NCBI GenBank assembly: GCA_947594835.1
Contig: CANQEH010000003.1
Span: 1 to 64,000 of the forward strand
Source of the DNA: an uncultured Acetatifactor sp.
GTDB taxonomy: Bacteria > Bacillota > Clostridia > Lachnospirales > Lachnospiraceae
Direction: 5' to 3'
DNA length: 64,000 nucleotides
The stretch's first letter is position 1. Each line of letters begins with the position of its first letter. The notes under the pieces were generated by a model. That model was not told where the DNA came from. It did not search any database and saw nothing but the letters and a program-made list of their open reading frames with translations. Shown piece by piece: positions 27,343-37,654 of the stretch. Both the position numbers and the translations under genes were made by a program.

Positions 27343-29661
27343 CTACTCTACGCCGCGCTTTTCCAGTCCGCTTGTATAATTTGTCTCTGGCAGGGCCTCC
27401 CCCAGCCAGAAGCTTTTCAGCACCTGCTCTGTCTCTCTGCCCGTCTCCAGGGTAAAGTCCAGGCGCAGATCGCAAAGTCCCCGCCACCTCTTTTCTCCCT
27501 CCGGCAGCGCAAAGGGCAGGCTGTTGTAGATCAGGTTCGTACAGTGCAGGCAGTTTGTCCGCACCGGGAAGGTCTTCCGATAGCGGTCCGTGAGCAGGCC
27601 AATCCCGCCCTGTCCCGCCTGACAGCCCTGTGACGTCTTTTTTACGCAGTTTGCAGTAACCATCATGGGAATCCTGCTGTAAAGGATTTTTTCAAAACGG
27701 CCCTTCCACCGTCCCGCGGCCCCCTCCAGCAGACTGCGCTGCTCGGAAGCCTTCAGCTCATAGGGCAGGCAGAAACCCTCTGCCAGCGCCGAGAGGACTT
27801 CTGCCGACCCGCTGTTCCACACATAAATCCCTGCGTCCGTGCGCAGCTTTGACCGGATCCCCCGCTCCCACAGGGCGCCCAGACCATCTACCGAGCGGGC
27901 CAGAAACCCGGCTCCGCCCCTTTCCTCCGCGATCCGGCAGAGGTTTTCCAGATACGCCCTCTCCGATCTGCGGAACACATATGGCATGGCAAGAAAGGGT
28001 TCTGCCTCCAGCTGCCTGATCTGTTTCCAGGGCGCAAGCGTCTCCTTTTCCCGCTCCGTCACCAGATCGCCGTCCAGATAAACCCTGGCCAGCCGGATGG
28101 AGCGCTGCCCGCAGGACAAAAAGACCCGCACAAGGGCCTCCAGCTGCTCCAGGGTAGTGACAGACACGGCCCATGTTGTCTGTTGACCAATATGGTCATC
28201 GCCTAACTTCCCATCATGTTGGGTCTTCAAGTCTTCTTCCGTCCAAAAATCCCCATATTTCCAAGGGAATCCAGGCTCTCTAAACTGCCCTGTATTCTCC
28301 GTTGACTTAGTTGGTCGTTTTTCTACTTCTGTTGTTGACTGGATTGGTCTATCTTCTCTCCTATCCAACAGTTCCTTTTCCAGCGCCTGGACAGCCTGTC
28401 TGCGCAGCTCATTGATCCCCTTCAAGGGGTAAAAAGCATCCTGACTTAACTGAAACTTCATGGAAGATACCTCAAAGGGGCTGTCTCCCAGTCTGCCCAG
28501 CTGTTTTTTCAGATCCGCCTCCGTCACGGGATTTTTCAGAGCGGCCTGAACCGGGACGCCCACCGCCCTGCCGCAGGCCTTTCCCCGCCGCAGAGTGACG
28601 CAGGCAGGCATTCCAATGAGAAATTCCGCCTCTATCTCCACGGGCAGGCGGGGACGTTCTTCCAGATGCTGTCTGCGGATCTCTGTCAGCACTGCGCTTT
28701 CTGTGGCGCGGTAGGCAGGGCTGTCTACCGTGATCATCTGACGCCCGTTTTTCTGAAAATAATACCCCTCCTGGGTCTCACTGCGGATGTAAAGGGAATT
28801 GAGGCGTTTCTCATCCTCCGAATCCACCCGGTACGCCTCCCTTGCCCCCTCTTTCCCCAGCTTCTGCAAAAGATCCTGATATCTTTCAATATATTTCCGA
28901 TAGATGGCGGTAACGCCGGCGGCATACTCCGGCTTTTTCATCCTTCCCTCGATCTTAAAGGAATCGATGCCTGCCTCCAAAAGAAGCGGCAGACACCCGA
29001 TGGTGCACAGATCCTTCATGCTCAGCAGATAGGAGGTCTTCCCATTTGCCTGATAGGGCAGTCTGCAGGGCTGGGCGCACCTGCCCCGGTTGCCACTGCG
29101 GCCTCCCAGAATACTGCTAAAGAGGCACTGGCCTGAATAACAGTAACACATGGCGCCGTGGACGAAGGTCTCCAGCTCCAGCCCGGTCTCCTCCTTCATG
29201 GCGATGATTTCCGCAAGGCTTAACTCCCTGGCGGGCACGATCCGGCTGACTCCCATCTCTTTTAACAGCGCCGCCCCGGAGCCGGAACACACGCTCATCT
29301 GTGTGCTGGCGTGGAGGGGCAGACCCGGGAACCGCTCCCGCACCCGGCGCAAAACTCCCAGATCCTGTACGATCACCCCGTCTAGTCCCGCCTCACAGTA
29401 AGGCGTCAGGTACGCCTCCAGCTCCTCCAGTTCTTTTTCTTTCAGCAGCGTATTCACCGCAAGGTAAACCTTTACCCCGAACAGCCTCGCATATCGGATG
29501 CACTCCACCAGTTCTTCCTGGGTAAAATTTTCCGCGTATGCCCTGGCCCCAAACCGGCTCCCGCCCAGATAGACTGCGTCTGCGCCTGCGTGCACCGCCC
29601 CGTAAAACCCTTCGGGGCTGCCCGCAGGCGAAAGCAGCTCCACCCTGCCCTTTTCTCTCAT
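27343..29661 (-). CDS. U32 family peptidase, long form with C-terminal extension
   Basis: VELLSPAGSPEGFYGAVHAGADAVYLGG, FVHGAMCYCYSGQCLFSSILGGRSGNRGRCAQPCR and DSFKIEGRMKKPEY. Confidence 0.93.
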   Translation of the reverse strand: MREKGRVELLSPAGSPEGFYGAVHAGADAVYLGGSRFGARAYAENFTQEELVECIRYARLFGVKVYLAVNTLLKEKELEELEAYLTPYCEAGLDGVIVQDLGVLRRVRERFPGLPLHASTQMSVCSGSGAALLKEMGVSRIVPARELSLAEIIAMKEETGLELETFVHGAMCYCYSGQCLFSSILGGRSGNRGRCAQPCRLPYQANGKTSYLLSMKDLCTIGCLPLLLEAGIDSFKIEGRMKKPEYAAGVTAIYRKYIERYQDLLQKLGKEGAREAYRVDSEDEKRLNSLYIRSETQEGYYFQKNGRQMITVDSPAYRATESAVLTEIRRQHLEERPRLPVEIEAEFLIGMPACVTLRRGKACGRAVGVPVQAALKNPVTEADLKKQLGRLGDSPFEVSSMKFQLSQDAFYPLKGINELRRQAVQALEKELLDRREDRPIQSTTEVEKRPTKSTENTGQFREPGFPWKYGDFWTEEDLKTQHDGKLGDDHIGQQTTWAVSVTTLEQLEALVRVFLSCGQRSIRLARVYLDGDLVTEREKETLAPWKQIRQLEAEPFLAMPYVFRRSERAYLENLCRIAEERGGAGFLARSVDGLGALWERGIRSKLRTDAGIYVWNSGSAEVLSALAEGFCLPYELKASEQRSLLEGAAGRWKGRFEKILYSRIPMMVTANCVKKTSQGCQAGQGGIGLLTDRYRKTFPVRTNCLHCTNLIYNSLPFALPEGEKRWRGLCDLRLDFTLETGRETEQVLKSFWLGEALPETNYTSGLEKRGVE

Positions 29662-29779
29662 GCCCCGGCTCCCTTCCTGTCCCTGCCTGTTCCTTCCTGT
29701 CGCTTCCCTTTTTATCCCCCTCTCCCCATGGGATACGGCGGGATAAGAAAAGCTGTCCGAATCCGGGCAGCCTTTCACG

Positions 29780-30181
29780 TCATTTCTTTTTTAACTCTGT
29801 CTCCAACTGCACGATCTTTTTGGCGTCGTTGTCCCGATCCTTCTGCAGGCCCTTGATCTGTTCCTCAACGCTTTCCAGCTTGATCTGGGCCGATATCAGC
29901 TCGTGCTTGAGATCGTAAAGCTCTTTTTCCTTGGCCTGCAGTTCCTCCTCCAGGAGGGAAATCTGCTTTTTCGCCTTGAAATAATCGTCCGCGATATTCA
30001 GCTGCAGGAGAACCCCCTGGGTGTCCATGGGCTGGCGGCGGAAACTGTCCACCTTGTTGTACTCGTTTAATTTATTGTTGATATAGGAGGCAACCTTCTG
30101 CAGGTATTCCTCGCTCTCATAGCCGCTGAGCGTAAAAACTTTTCCGCCAATGATGACTTCTGTATCTGTTTTGGAAGGCAT
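29780..30181 (-). CDS. zapA: Cell division protein ZapA
   Basis: TEVIIGGKVFTLSGYESEEYLQKVASYINNKLNEY plus C-terminal coiled coil. Confidence 0.88.
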   Translation of the reverse strand: MPSKTDTEVIIGGKVFTLSGYESEEYLQKVASYINNKLNEYNKVDSFRRQPMDTQGVLLQLNIADDYFKAKKQISLLEEELQAKEKELYDLKHELISAQIKLESVEEQIKGLQKDRDNDAKKIVQLETELKKK

Positions 30182-30272
30182 AGCTGCACTCCTCCTGTAT
30201 CTGACATTCACCAGGGCCAGACGGCCCTCTCATACAGTATAGCTCAATTCCTGACCGCAGGCAAGCAAAAGT

Positions 30273-31265
30273 TCAAAGCCCCAGGCCTAAGTGATGGTAG
30301 GCAAAGTCCGTCACCACCCGCCCCCTGGGCGTCCGGTTGATCAGACCGTTTTTCAGAAGATAGGGCTCGTACACGTCCTCGATGGTGCCCGCATCCTCCC
30401 CGATGGCCGCCGCCAGTGTGTCAAGCCCCACGGGGCCGCCGTCAAATTTTTCAATCATGGTGCGCAGAATATTTCGGTCGATGTGATCCAGCCCCAGCTT
30501 GTCCACATCCATCAGATCCAGCGCCGTGGTGGCCACTTCCTCGGTGATGACGCCGTCGTACTTGACCTGGGCAAAGTCCCGCACCCGCTTTAAGATGCGG
30601 TTGGCAAGCCGGGGCGTCCCCCTGCTGCGCTTCGCCATCTCCAGCGCGCCCCCCGCTTCCATCTCCACTTCCAGCACCCTGGCGGAATGCAGGATAATCT
30701 GTTCCAGCTCCTCCACCGTGTAAAACTCCATGTGATAGATCATGCCGAACCGGTCCCGCAGGGGCGCTGTGAGAAGTCCCGCCCTGGTGGTGGCCCCAAC
30801 CAGGGTAAACCGGGGCAGATCCAGCCGCACGGAGCGGGCCGTGGAACCCTTCCCGATCATGATGTCAATGCAGTAGTCCTCCATGGCCGGATAGAGCACT
30901 TCCTCCACCTGGCGGTTGAGCCGGTGGATCTCGTCCACAAAGAGCAGATCCCCTTCCTCCAGATTGTTTAAAATCGCCGCCATCTCCCCGGGTTTTTCGA
31001 TGGCAGGGCCGCTGGTGACCTTTAAATGCACGCCCATCTCATTGGCGATAATGCCCGCCAGCGTGGTCTTCCCCAGGCCGGGCGGACCGTAAAAGAGCAC
31101 ATGATCCAACGCCTCTTCCCGCTGTTTTGCGGCTTCAATATAAATCTTTAAATTTTCCTTTACCTTGGACTGACCGATGTAATCGTCCAGCTTCTGGGGG
31201 CGGAGAGAACCCTCTATCCGCACGTCTTCTTCCGTCAGACTGGTCTCTATCATTCTCCTGGACAT
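30273..31265 (-). CDS. ruvB: Holliday junction DNA helicase RuvB
   Basis: [33 protein letters not shown] and [12 protein letters not shown] motifs. Confidence 0.97.
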   Translation of the reverse strand: MSRRMIETSLTEEDVRIEGSLRPQKLDDYIGQSKVKENLKIYIEAAKQREEALDHVLFYGPPGLGKTTLAGIIANEMGVHLKVTSGPAIEKPGEMAAILNNLEEGDLLFVDEIHRLNRQVEEVLYPAMEDYCIDIMIGKGSTARSVRLDLPRFTLVGATTRAGLLTAPLRDRFGMIYHMEFYTVEELEQIILHSARVLEVEMEAGGALEMAKRSRGTPRLANRILKRVRDFAQVKYDGVITEEVATTALDLMDVDKLGLDHIDRNILRTMIEKFDGGPVGLDTLAAAIGEDAGTIEDVYEPYLLKNGLINRTPRGRVVTDFAYHHLGLGL

Positions 31266-31295
31266 GGCCGGATGATTCCTTTCTCAAAGGGTTTC

Positions 31296-31907
31296 TCAAA
31301 ACAAAAACTTCAAAGCCGCCTTTAACACGGCCCCGGTCTCCATCTCTTCCAGATCCGGGATGGCGTTCACCGCTTTTGCGGCCTCCGCCTGCCCGTAGCC
31401 CAGAGACACCAGCGCCTCCACCGCCTCCTGTTTTTTCAGGCTGTCCCCCACCGGCTGCAGGGATTTCTGATAAGCGGCGGCCTCTCTGCCGATCAGGGCG
31501 TCGTCTATCTCCAGCTTCCCCTTCAGCTCTAAGATCAGGCGCTCCGCCGTCTTCGTCCCCACCCCCGGCGCCTTGGCGATGGATTTGGCATCCCCCGTCA
31601 TAATGGCAAACCGCAGGGAATCCGCGTCCAGGACGGACAGGATGGAAAGCGCCCCCTTGGGGCCGATGCCGCTCACCGTGATGCACTTTTTAAAAATCTC
31701 CAGATCGTTTCTGGAGAGAAAGCCGTACAGCCAGAAGGCGTCTTCCCGGACGCTTGTGTAGGTGTAGAGCTTCACCTGCTCTCCCACTCCCGGCAGCCTG
31801 GCTGCGGTATCGGCGGAAATCTTCACGTTCATCCCCACGCCGCCCACATCCACCACCACGTTGTCCGGGGCGATATCCTCTACAATGCCGTTTACATATG
31901 CGATCAT
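31296..31907 (-). CDS. ruvA: Holliday junction DNA helicase RuvA
   Basis: MIAYVNGIVEDIAPDNVVVDVGGVGMNVKIS and APGVGTKTAERLILELKGKL. Confidence 0.96.
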   Translation of the reverse strand: MIAYVNGIVEDIAPDNVVVDVGGVGMNVKISADTAARLPGVGEQVKLYTYTSVREDAFWLYGFLSRNDLEIFKKCITVSGIGPKGALSILSVLDADSLRFAIMTGDAKSIAKAPGVGTKTAERLILELKGKLEIDDALIGREAAAYQKSLQPVGDSLKKQEAVEALVSLGYGQAEAAKAVNAIPDLEEMETGAVLKAALKFLF

Positions 31908-31956
31908 GCCGTCTCCCTTTCCCTTCGGTCGGTTTTTGTTCTGTCAGAAACCAATT

Positions 31957-33336
31957 TCAGTTGCTTTTGCGTAGCAGCTTCCGATACACCGCCGCGAAAC
32001 ACAAAAGATGGGCCAAAAAGGTCAGCGCCCAGCTGATCGGGTAGGAAATATAGAGACATTCCAGCGTGGGGATCTGCCGGAACACGGTGTAGATCCACAC
32101 CACCCGAAACAGGCAGGCTCCCGTCAGGGACACGATCGTGGGCAGGATGGAATACCCCATGCCGCGCAGGGCGCCCACCATCACATCCATGGTGCCGCAC
32201 AGAAAATAGGGGACACAGATGTATGACATCCGCAAAATGCCATAGCGGATCACTTCCGGATCCGTGGAGTAGATCTTTAAGAGCTGGCCGGAGGCAAGAT
32301 AAGCGCCATTGCCCAGAAGCAGGCCAACCGCCGTCACAAGCCCTAAACAGATCGCCGTGGCCTTTCCCACCCTCCTGTACTTCATGGCGCCGTAATTCTG
32401 GCCGGTAAAGCTGATGCAGGCCTGGTGGAAGGCGTTCATCGCCGTGTACACAAATCCCTCGATGTTACTGGCCGCCGTGTTCCCAGCCATCACAATGGAG
32501 CCGAAGCCGTTGACGGAGGACTGGATCAACACGTTGGAGATGGAAAACAAAGCGCCCTGCAGGCCCGCGGGCACACCGATCTGAACCATTTTAAGCAGTT
32601 TATCCCTGGAGATCTTCATGTCATGTAACACCAGCTGATAGGCACTGTCCGTACAGACCAGACACCGCACCACCATTCCGGCGGAGATGACCTGTGAAAT
32701 GACGGTGGCAATGGCCACTCCGGCCACTCCCATGTGGAACACGATGACAAGGAACAGGTTTAAAACCACATTCACGACTCCGGCGATCAGCAGGTAATAC
32801 AGGGGCCGCTTGGTATCCCCCACCGCCCGCAGCACCGCGCTGCCGAAATTGTAGACCATCATAAAGGGCATCCCGGCAAAATAAATGCGCATATAGAGCA
32901 CGGAAAGGGAGAGCACATCCTCCGGGGTCTCCATCATGGCAAGGGCGGGCCGGGACACAAAAAAGCCCACGAAGATCAGAATCAAGCCGCTTACCGCCGC
33001 CGTGAGCACCGCCGTCTGCACCATGCTCCTAAGCTCCTCTTTCTTCCCGGCTCCGTAATACCGCGCCACCAGCACGTTGGCGCCCACGGACAGGCCGATG
33101 AAGAGATTGACGATCAAATTGGTGAGGGAGCTGGTGGCGCCCACCGCCGCCAGGGACCGGCTCCCCGCAAAGCGCCCCACCACCACGATATCTGCCGCAT
33201 TGAACAAAAGCTGCAGGATCCCGGAGAGCATCAGGGGGATATAAAAGAGCAGGATCTTCCCAAACAGAGGGCCGCTGCACATATCTATCTCATATTTTTT
33301 CGCTTCCTGTCTCTTTCCCTGCTTCTGTGTTTCCAC
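31957..33336 (-). CDS. MATE family efflux transporter
   Basis: PLMLSGILQLLFNAADIVVVGRFAGSRSLAAVGATSSLTNLIVNLFIGLSVGANVLVARYYGA. Confidence 0.93.
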   Translation of the reverse strand: METQKQGKRQEAKKYEIDMCSGPLFGKILLFYIPLMLSGILQLLFNAADIVVVGRFAGSRSLAAVGATSSLTNLIVNLFIGLSVGANVLVARYYGAGKKEELRSMVQTAVLTAAVSGLILIFVGFFVSRPALAMMETPEDVLSLSVLYMRIYFAGMPFMMVYNFGSAVLRAVGDTKRPLYYLLIAGVVNVVLNLFLVIVFHMGVAGVAIATVISQVISAGMVVRCLVCTDSAYQLVLHDMKISRDKLLKMVQIGVPAGLQGALFSISNVLIQSSVNGFGSIVMAGNTAASNIEGFVYTAMNAFHQACISFTGQNYGAMKYRRVGKATAICLGLVTAVGLLLGNGAYLASGQLLKIYSTDPEVIRYGILRMSYICVPYFLCGTMDVMVGALRGMGYSILPTIVSLTGACLFRVVWIYTVFRQIPTLECLYISYPISWALTFLAHLLCFAAVYRKLLRKSN

Positions 33337-33358
33337 TGCGCTTTCTCCCTGCCTGTCT

Positions 33359-33844
33359 TTACTGATTGTTGATGTAATTGATCAGCCCCTCCGAGGCGAT
33401 GATCTTCTGCATAAATTCCGGGAATGCCTGCCCCTGGAAGCTGGTACCCCGGGTGATGTCCCTGATGATCCCTGTGTCAAAGTCGATCTCCACCTCGTCT
33501 CCCGCCTGGATGCCCCTGCTGGCCTCCGGGCACTCGATGATGGGAAGGCCGATGTTGATGGCGTTGCGATAAAAGATACGGGCAAAGGTCTCCGCGATCA
33601 CGCAGCTTACGCCCGCGGCCTTGATGGCAATGGGGGCGTGCTCCCTGGAAGAGCCGCAGCCGAAGTTTTTCCTGGCCACGATGATATCCCCCTTTTTCAC
33701 CTTCCTGACAAAGTCTTTGTCGATGTCCTCCATGCAGTGCGCCGCCAGCTCGCCCGGGTCGGACGTATTTAAGTATCTGGCAGGGATGATCACATCCGTG
33801 TCCACATTGTCGCCGTATTGAAAAACCGTTCCTTTTGCGTTCAT
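33359..33844 (-). CDS. leuD: 3-isopropylmalate dehydratase small subunit
   Basis: [29 protein letters not shown] and [15 protein letters not shown]. Confidence 0.95.
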   Translation of the reverse strand: MNAKGTVFQYGDNVDTDVIIPARYLNTSDPGELAAHCMEDIDKDFVRKVKKGDIIVARKNFGCGSSREHAPIAIKAAGVSCVIAETFARIFYRNAINIGLPIIECPEASRGIQAGDEVEIDFDTGIIRDITRGTSFQGQAFPEFMQKIIASEGLINYINNQ

Positions 33845-33905
33845 TTTTTCCTCTCATTCTGCCGCTTTGGCGGCTCTTGCGCCTGCTTTTTCCGCTCTAT
33901 CCCAC

Positions 33906-35177
33906 TCACGCCAGGCTCTCAGGCCCGCAGAGCACGCCCATTACCGCGCTGGCCGCCGCCACGGCGGGGCTTGCCAGATAGATTTCGGAAGTCACATGGC
34001 CCATCCGTCCCACGAAATTGCGGTTTGTGGTGGAGACACAGCGCTCCCCTTCCGCCAGAATGCCCATATAGCCGCCCAGGCAGGGGCCGCAGGTGGGCGT
34101 GCTGACCACGGCGCCCGCCTGAATAAAGGTCTTTAACAGCCCTTCCTCCATGGCCTGCAGATAGATGGCCTGGGTGGCGGGGATCACGATGCAGCGCATC
34201 CCTTCCGCCACATGACGGCCTTTCAGCACTTCGGCCGCCGTGCGCAGATCTTCCAGTCTTCCGTTCGTGCAGGAACCGATGACCACCTGGTCTATGGCGA
34301 TGGGCTCCATGCCTGCGATTTCATCTATGGTGTGGGTGTTCTCCGGCAGATGAGGGAAAGCCACCGTGGGGCGCAGGGCGCTTAAATCGATGGTATACTC
34401 CGCCTCATAGACCGCGTCCGGATCCGCCTCGTAGATCCGGTACGGCCTCCTGGAGTGTTCCTCCATATACTGCTTCGCCGTTTCATCCACCGGGAAAATG
34501 CCGTTTTTCCCGCCGGCCTCGATGGCCATGTTGGCGATGGTAAACCGATCGTCCATGGTGAGATGGGCGATGCCGTCCCCCGTAAATTCCATGGACTGAT
34601 ACAAAGCCCCGTCCACGCCGATCATCCCGATGATGTGCAGGATCACGTCCTTGCCGCTCACCCATCTGGAAGGCTTGCCCGTCAGGCAAAACCGAATGGC
34701 GGAAGGCACCTTGAACCAGGCCTTCCCGGTGGCCATGCCCGCAGCCATATCCGTGCTGCCCACCCCGGTGGAAAACGCGCCCAGGGCGCCGTAGGTACAG
34801 GTGTGGGAATCCGCGCCGATGATCACATCCCCCGCCACGGTAAGGCCCTTCTCCGGCAGAAGGGCGTGCTCAATGCCCATCTGGCCCACCTCAAAGTAAT
34901 TGGTGATCTCATTTTTTCTGGCAAATTCCCTGACGCATTTGCAGTGCTCCGCAGACTTGATATCCTTGTTTGGCACAAAGTGATCCGGCACCAGGGCAAT
35001 CTTGTCCTTGTCAAACACTCCGCTCTTTTTGAATTTGTCCATCTCCTTGATGGCCACGGGGCTGGTGATATCGTTTCCCAGCACAAGGTCTAAGTCGGCC
35101 TCGATCAGCTGTCCGGCCTCCACCTTCTCAAGCCCTGCGGCCCTGGCCAGGATCTTCTGTGTCATTGTCATTCCCAT
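33906..35177 (-). CDS. leuC: 3-isopropylmalate dehydratase large subunit
   Basis: [58 protein letters not shown] and [12 protein letters not shown]. Confidence 0.95.
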   Translation of the reverse strand: MGMTMTQKILARAAGLEKVEAGQLIEADLDLVLGNDITSPVAIKEMDKFKKSGVFDKDKIALVPDHFVPNKDIKSAEHCKCVREFARKNEITNYFEVGQMGIEHALLPEKGLTVAGDVIIGADSHTCTYGALGAFSTGVGSTDMAAGMATGKAWFKVPSAIRFCLTGKPSRWVSGKDVILHIIGMIGVDGALYQSMEFTGDGIAHLTMDDRFTIANMAIEAGGKNGIFPVDETAKQYMEEHSRRPYRIYEADPDAVYEAEYTIDLSALRPTVAFPHLPENTHTIDEIAGMEPIAIDQVVIGSCTNGRLEDLRTAAEVLKGRHVAEGMRCIVIPATQAIYLQAMEEGLLKTFIQAGAVVSTPTCGPCLGGYMGILAEGERCVSTTNRNFVGRMGHVTSEIYLASPAVAAASAVMGVLCGPESLA

Positions 35178-35235
35178 ATCGTCTGTTTCCTTTCTTTGAG
35201 CGCAGCCTGCCCTCTGCACGCTGTAAGCGGATTTC

Positions 35236-35271
35236 AAAAACTGTCAGGGCCAGAAGCTTCTGGCCCTGACA
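35236..35271 (-). terminator. Intrinsic-terminator-like perfect palindrome between the GH31 gene and leuC
   Basis: TGTCAGGGCCAGAAGCTTCTGGCCCTGACA (30-bp perfect palindrome), followed by GTTTTTG in the minus direction. Confidence 0.7.
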
Positions 35272-35282
35272 AAGACATTTTA

Positions 35283-37628
35283 TCATATGCTTTCGGTTTG
35301 TTCAAATAAAACTTCTAAGGAAACCCGATCCTGCTCCAAAAACAGCACCGTATCCCGTTCTTCCCTTTGGAAGGAAGCCCCTTTTACGGAGCGGAAATGG
35401 CAGTTGACAAAGCGCACCCGGCAGCCTGCTCCCCCTTGTACCCAGCCCAGGATCCCGTCCCGGTTTCTCTCCAGCCGGATCTGCATCAGAAGCTCCCCCT
35501 CCTGGAACACCTCCGCCTCCGCCTGTCCCGTCAGCGCAAACACCTGAAACTCCACATTCCCGGCAAAGGCCTGATCTGCCCTCTCCACAGCGATTCCCGT
35601 GGGCAGGATGCTGTTGCCGCGCACCCACAGCGGGACAGACAGATAACCGTGTTCTTCCCGCCGGAAGGCCCCGCCCTGTACCGTCTCCCGCGTCAGGTAA
35701 TTCACCCATGTCCCACCGGGCAGATAGTACTCCGCGATCCCCTCCTCGTTGAAGATGGGCGCCGCCAGCAGCCGTCCGCCCAGCATATACTGCCTGTCCA
35801 GATAGCCGCAGACGGGATCCTTTTCAAACTCCAGGATCATGCTGCGCATCATCGGCACGCCGTTTCTGGCAGTCTCTACGGCGCAGCAGTACAGATAGGG
35901 CAGAAGCTCCAGCTTCAGCCGGGTAAAAAAGCGGACCACCTCCACCGCCTCCTGGCCATACGCCCAGGGCACGCGGTAGGACGTGCTGCCGTGAAGACGG
36001 CTGTGAGTGGACAAAAGCCCGAAGGCCGCCCATCTCTTGTACACGTCAGGGGTGGAAGTGCTCTCAAAGCCCCCGATGTCATGGCTCCAGAAGCCGAAGC
36101 CGCTGCTTGTCAGCGACAGCCCGCCCCGCAGGCTCTCCGCCATGGCGCCGTAGTCCGACCAGCAGTCCCCGCCCCAGTGCACGGGAAACTTCTGGCCTCC
36201 GGCCGTGGCCGAGCGGGCAAACAGGACGGCTTCCCCTTCTCCCCGCTTTTTCTTTAGCACTTCAAAGACCGTCTTGTTGTAGAGATAGGAGTAATAATTG
36301 TGCATTTTCACGGGGTCTGACCCGTCCCAATAGACGCAGTCCGTGGGGATCCGCTCGCCGAAATCGGTCTTAAAGCAGTCCACGCCCATCTCAAGAAGTT
36401 CTTCCAGCTTCCGCGCATACCAGCCTGCGGCCTGCGGGTTGGTAAAGTCCACAATGGCCAGGCCCGGCTGCCACATATCCCACTGCCAGACGCTGCCGTC
36501 GGGGCGCTTTAGGAAAAACCCTTTCTCCATCCCCTCGTCGAACAGGGCCGATTCCTGCCCGATATAGGGGTTGATCCAGACGCAGACCCGGATTCCCTTT
36601 GCCCTGATGCGGGAGAGCATCCCCTCCGGATCCGGGAAGACCCGCTCGTCCCAGAGAAAATCCGTCCAGTGAAACTCCCGCATCCAACAGCAGTCGAAGT
36701 GAAAGACCGACAGCGGAATCCCCCGTTTCTCCATCCCGTCGATGAATCCCATGACCGTTTTTTCATCGTAGTCAGTGGTAAAAGAGGTGGACAGCCACAG
36801 CCCGAACGTCCACTGGGGAGGCAGGGCCGGTTTCCCCGTCAGATCCGTGTAGCGCATCAGCGCTTCCTTCATGGTGGGGCCGTTGAAGAAAAAGTAGTCC
36901 AGGCTCTCCCCCGGCACACAGAAGGCCACTTTCCCCGCCTGTTCCGTGCCCACCTCAAACTCTGCCCTCTCCGGGTGGTTGACGAAGACGCCGTAGCCCT
37001 TCCCGGACAGATAAAAGGGGATATTCTTATAGGACTGTTCCGTGCTGGTTCCCCCGTCCTCGTTCCAGATTGCCACGGACTGGCCGTTTTTGACAAAGGG
37101 GGTAAAACGCTCCCCCAGCCCGTAGATCAGCTCTCCCACCGACAGGGAAAGCTGCTGCACCATATAGGCCTGGCCGCCCCTGTCATAGGCCGGCCCCTTC
37201 CAGTCTTCCTTGACATAACAAAGATCCCTGTCCCCGCTTTTTGCAAGCAGCCTGCCCTCCCGCTCGTAGCGCATGGCCCAGTTTTCCCGGTCAATGACAA
37301 GGCTTAAGCTCCCGCTTTTTACCGTGATATGCTCTTTTGTCTCCTCGCACTCCAGCGGCGTCCCCTCGTCCAGGGCAAGCTCAAAATCCGGGCCCTTTGG
37401 CACGGCTCCCTTGTGGTGGTAAGCCCGCACCCGGATCACCTCCGGCGCAGGGGCGCTGATGCAGACGGTCAGATTGATCCCGCCCAGCGTATCCCCCTTC
37501 CTCTCAATACGGGAGGTCGGCGCGCACAGGATAACCTGCGTCCCCGTCTTTCTCACCTCATAGACCTGCCTGGGGGAAAAGCAGCCGATCCCCTCCCGGT
37601 ACAGCCAACAGCCGTTATGAAATTTCAT
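35283..37628 (-). CDS. yicI: GH31 alpha-glucosidase family, alpha-xylosidase (YicI/XylS-like)
   Basis: MKFHNGCWLYREGIGCFSPRQVYEV, VDCFKTDFGERIP and HWGGDCWSDYGAMAESLRGGLSLTSSGFGFWSHDIGGF. Confidence 0.9.
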   Translation of the reverse strand: MKFHNGCWLYREGIGCFSPRQVYEVRKTGTQVILCAPTSRIERKGDTLGGINLTVCISAPAPEVIRVRAYHHKGAVPKGPDFELALDEGTPLECEETKEHITVKSGSLSLVIDRENWAMRYEREGRLLAKSGDRDLCYVKEDWKGPAYDRGGQAYMVQQLSLSVGELIYGLGERFTPFVKNGQSVAIWNEDGGTSTEQSYKNIPFYLSGKGYGVFVNHPERAEFEVGTEQAGKVAFCVPGESLDYFFFNGPTMKEALMRYTDLTGKPALPPQWTFGLWLSTSFTTDYDEKTVMGFIDGMEKRGIPLSVFHFDCCWMREFHWTDFLWDERVFPDPEGMLSRIRAKGIRVCVWINPYIGQESALFDEGMEKGFFLKRPDGSVWQWDMWQPGLAIVDFTNPQAAGWYARKLEELLEMGVDCFKTDFGERIPTDCVYWDGSDPVKMHNYYSYLYNKTVFEVLKKKRGEGEAVLFARSATAGGQKFPVHWGGDCWSDYGAMAESLRGGLSLTSSGFGFWSHDIGGFESTSTPDVYKRWAAFGLLSTHSRLHGSTSYRVPWAYGQEAVEVVRFFTRLKLELLPYLYCCAVETARNGVPMMRSMILEFEKDPVCGYLDRQYMLGGRLLAAPIFNEEGIAEYYLPGGTWVNYLTRETVQGGAFRREEHGYLSVPLWVRGNSILPTGIAVERADQAFAGNVEFQVFALTGQAEAEVFQEGELLMQIRLERNRDGILGWVQGGAGCRVRFVNCHFRSVKGASFQREERDTVLFLEQDRVSLEVLFEQTESI

Positions 37629-37654
37629 CTCTGCCTCCTTTTTCCTGCGTTCCT

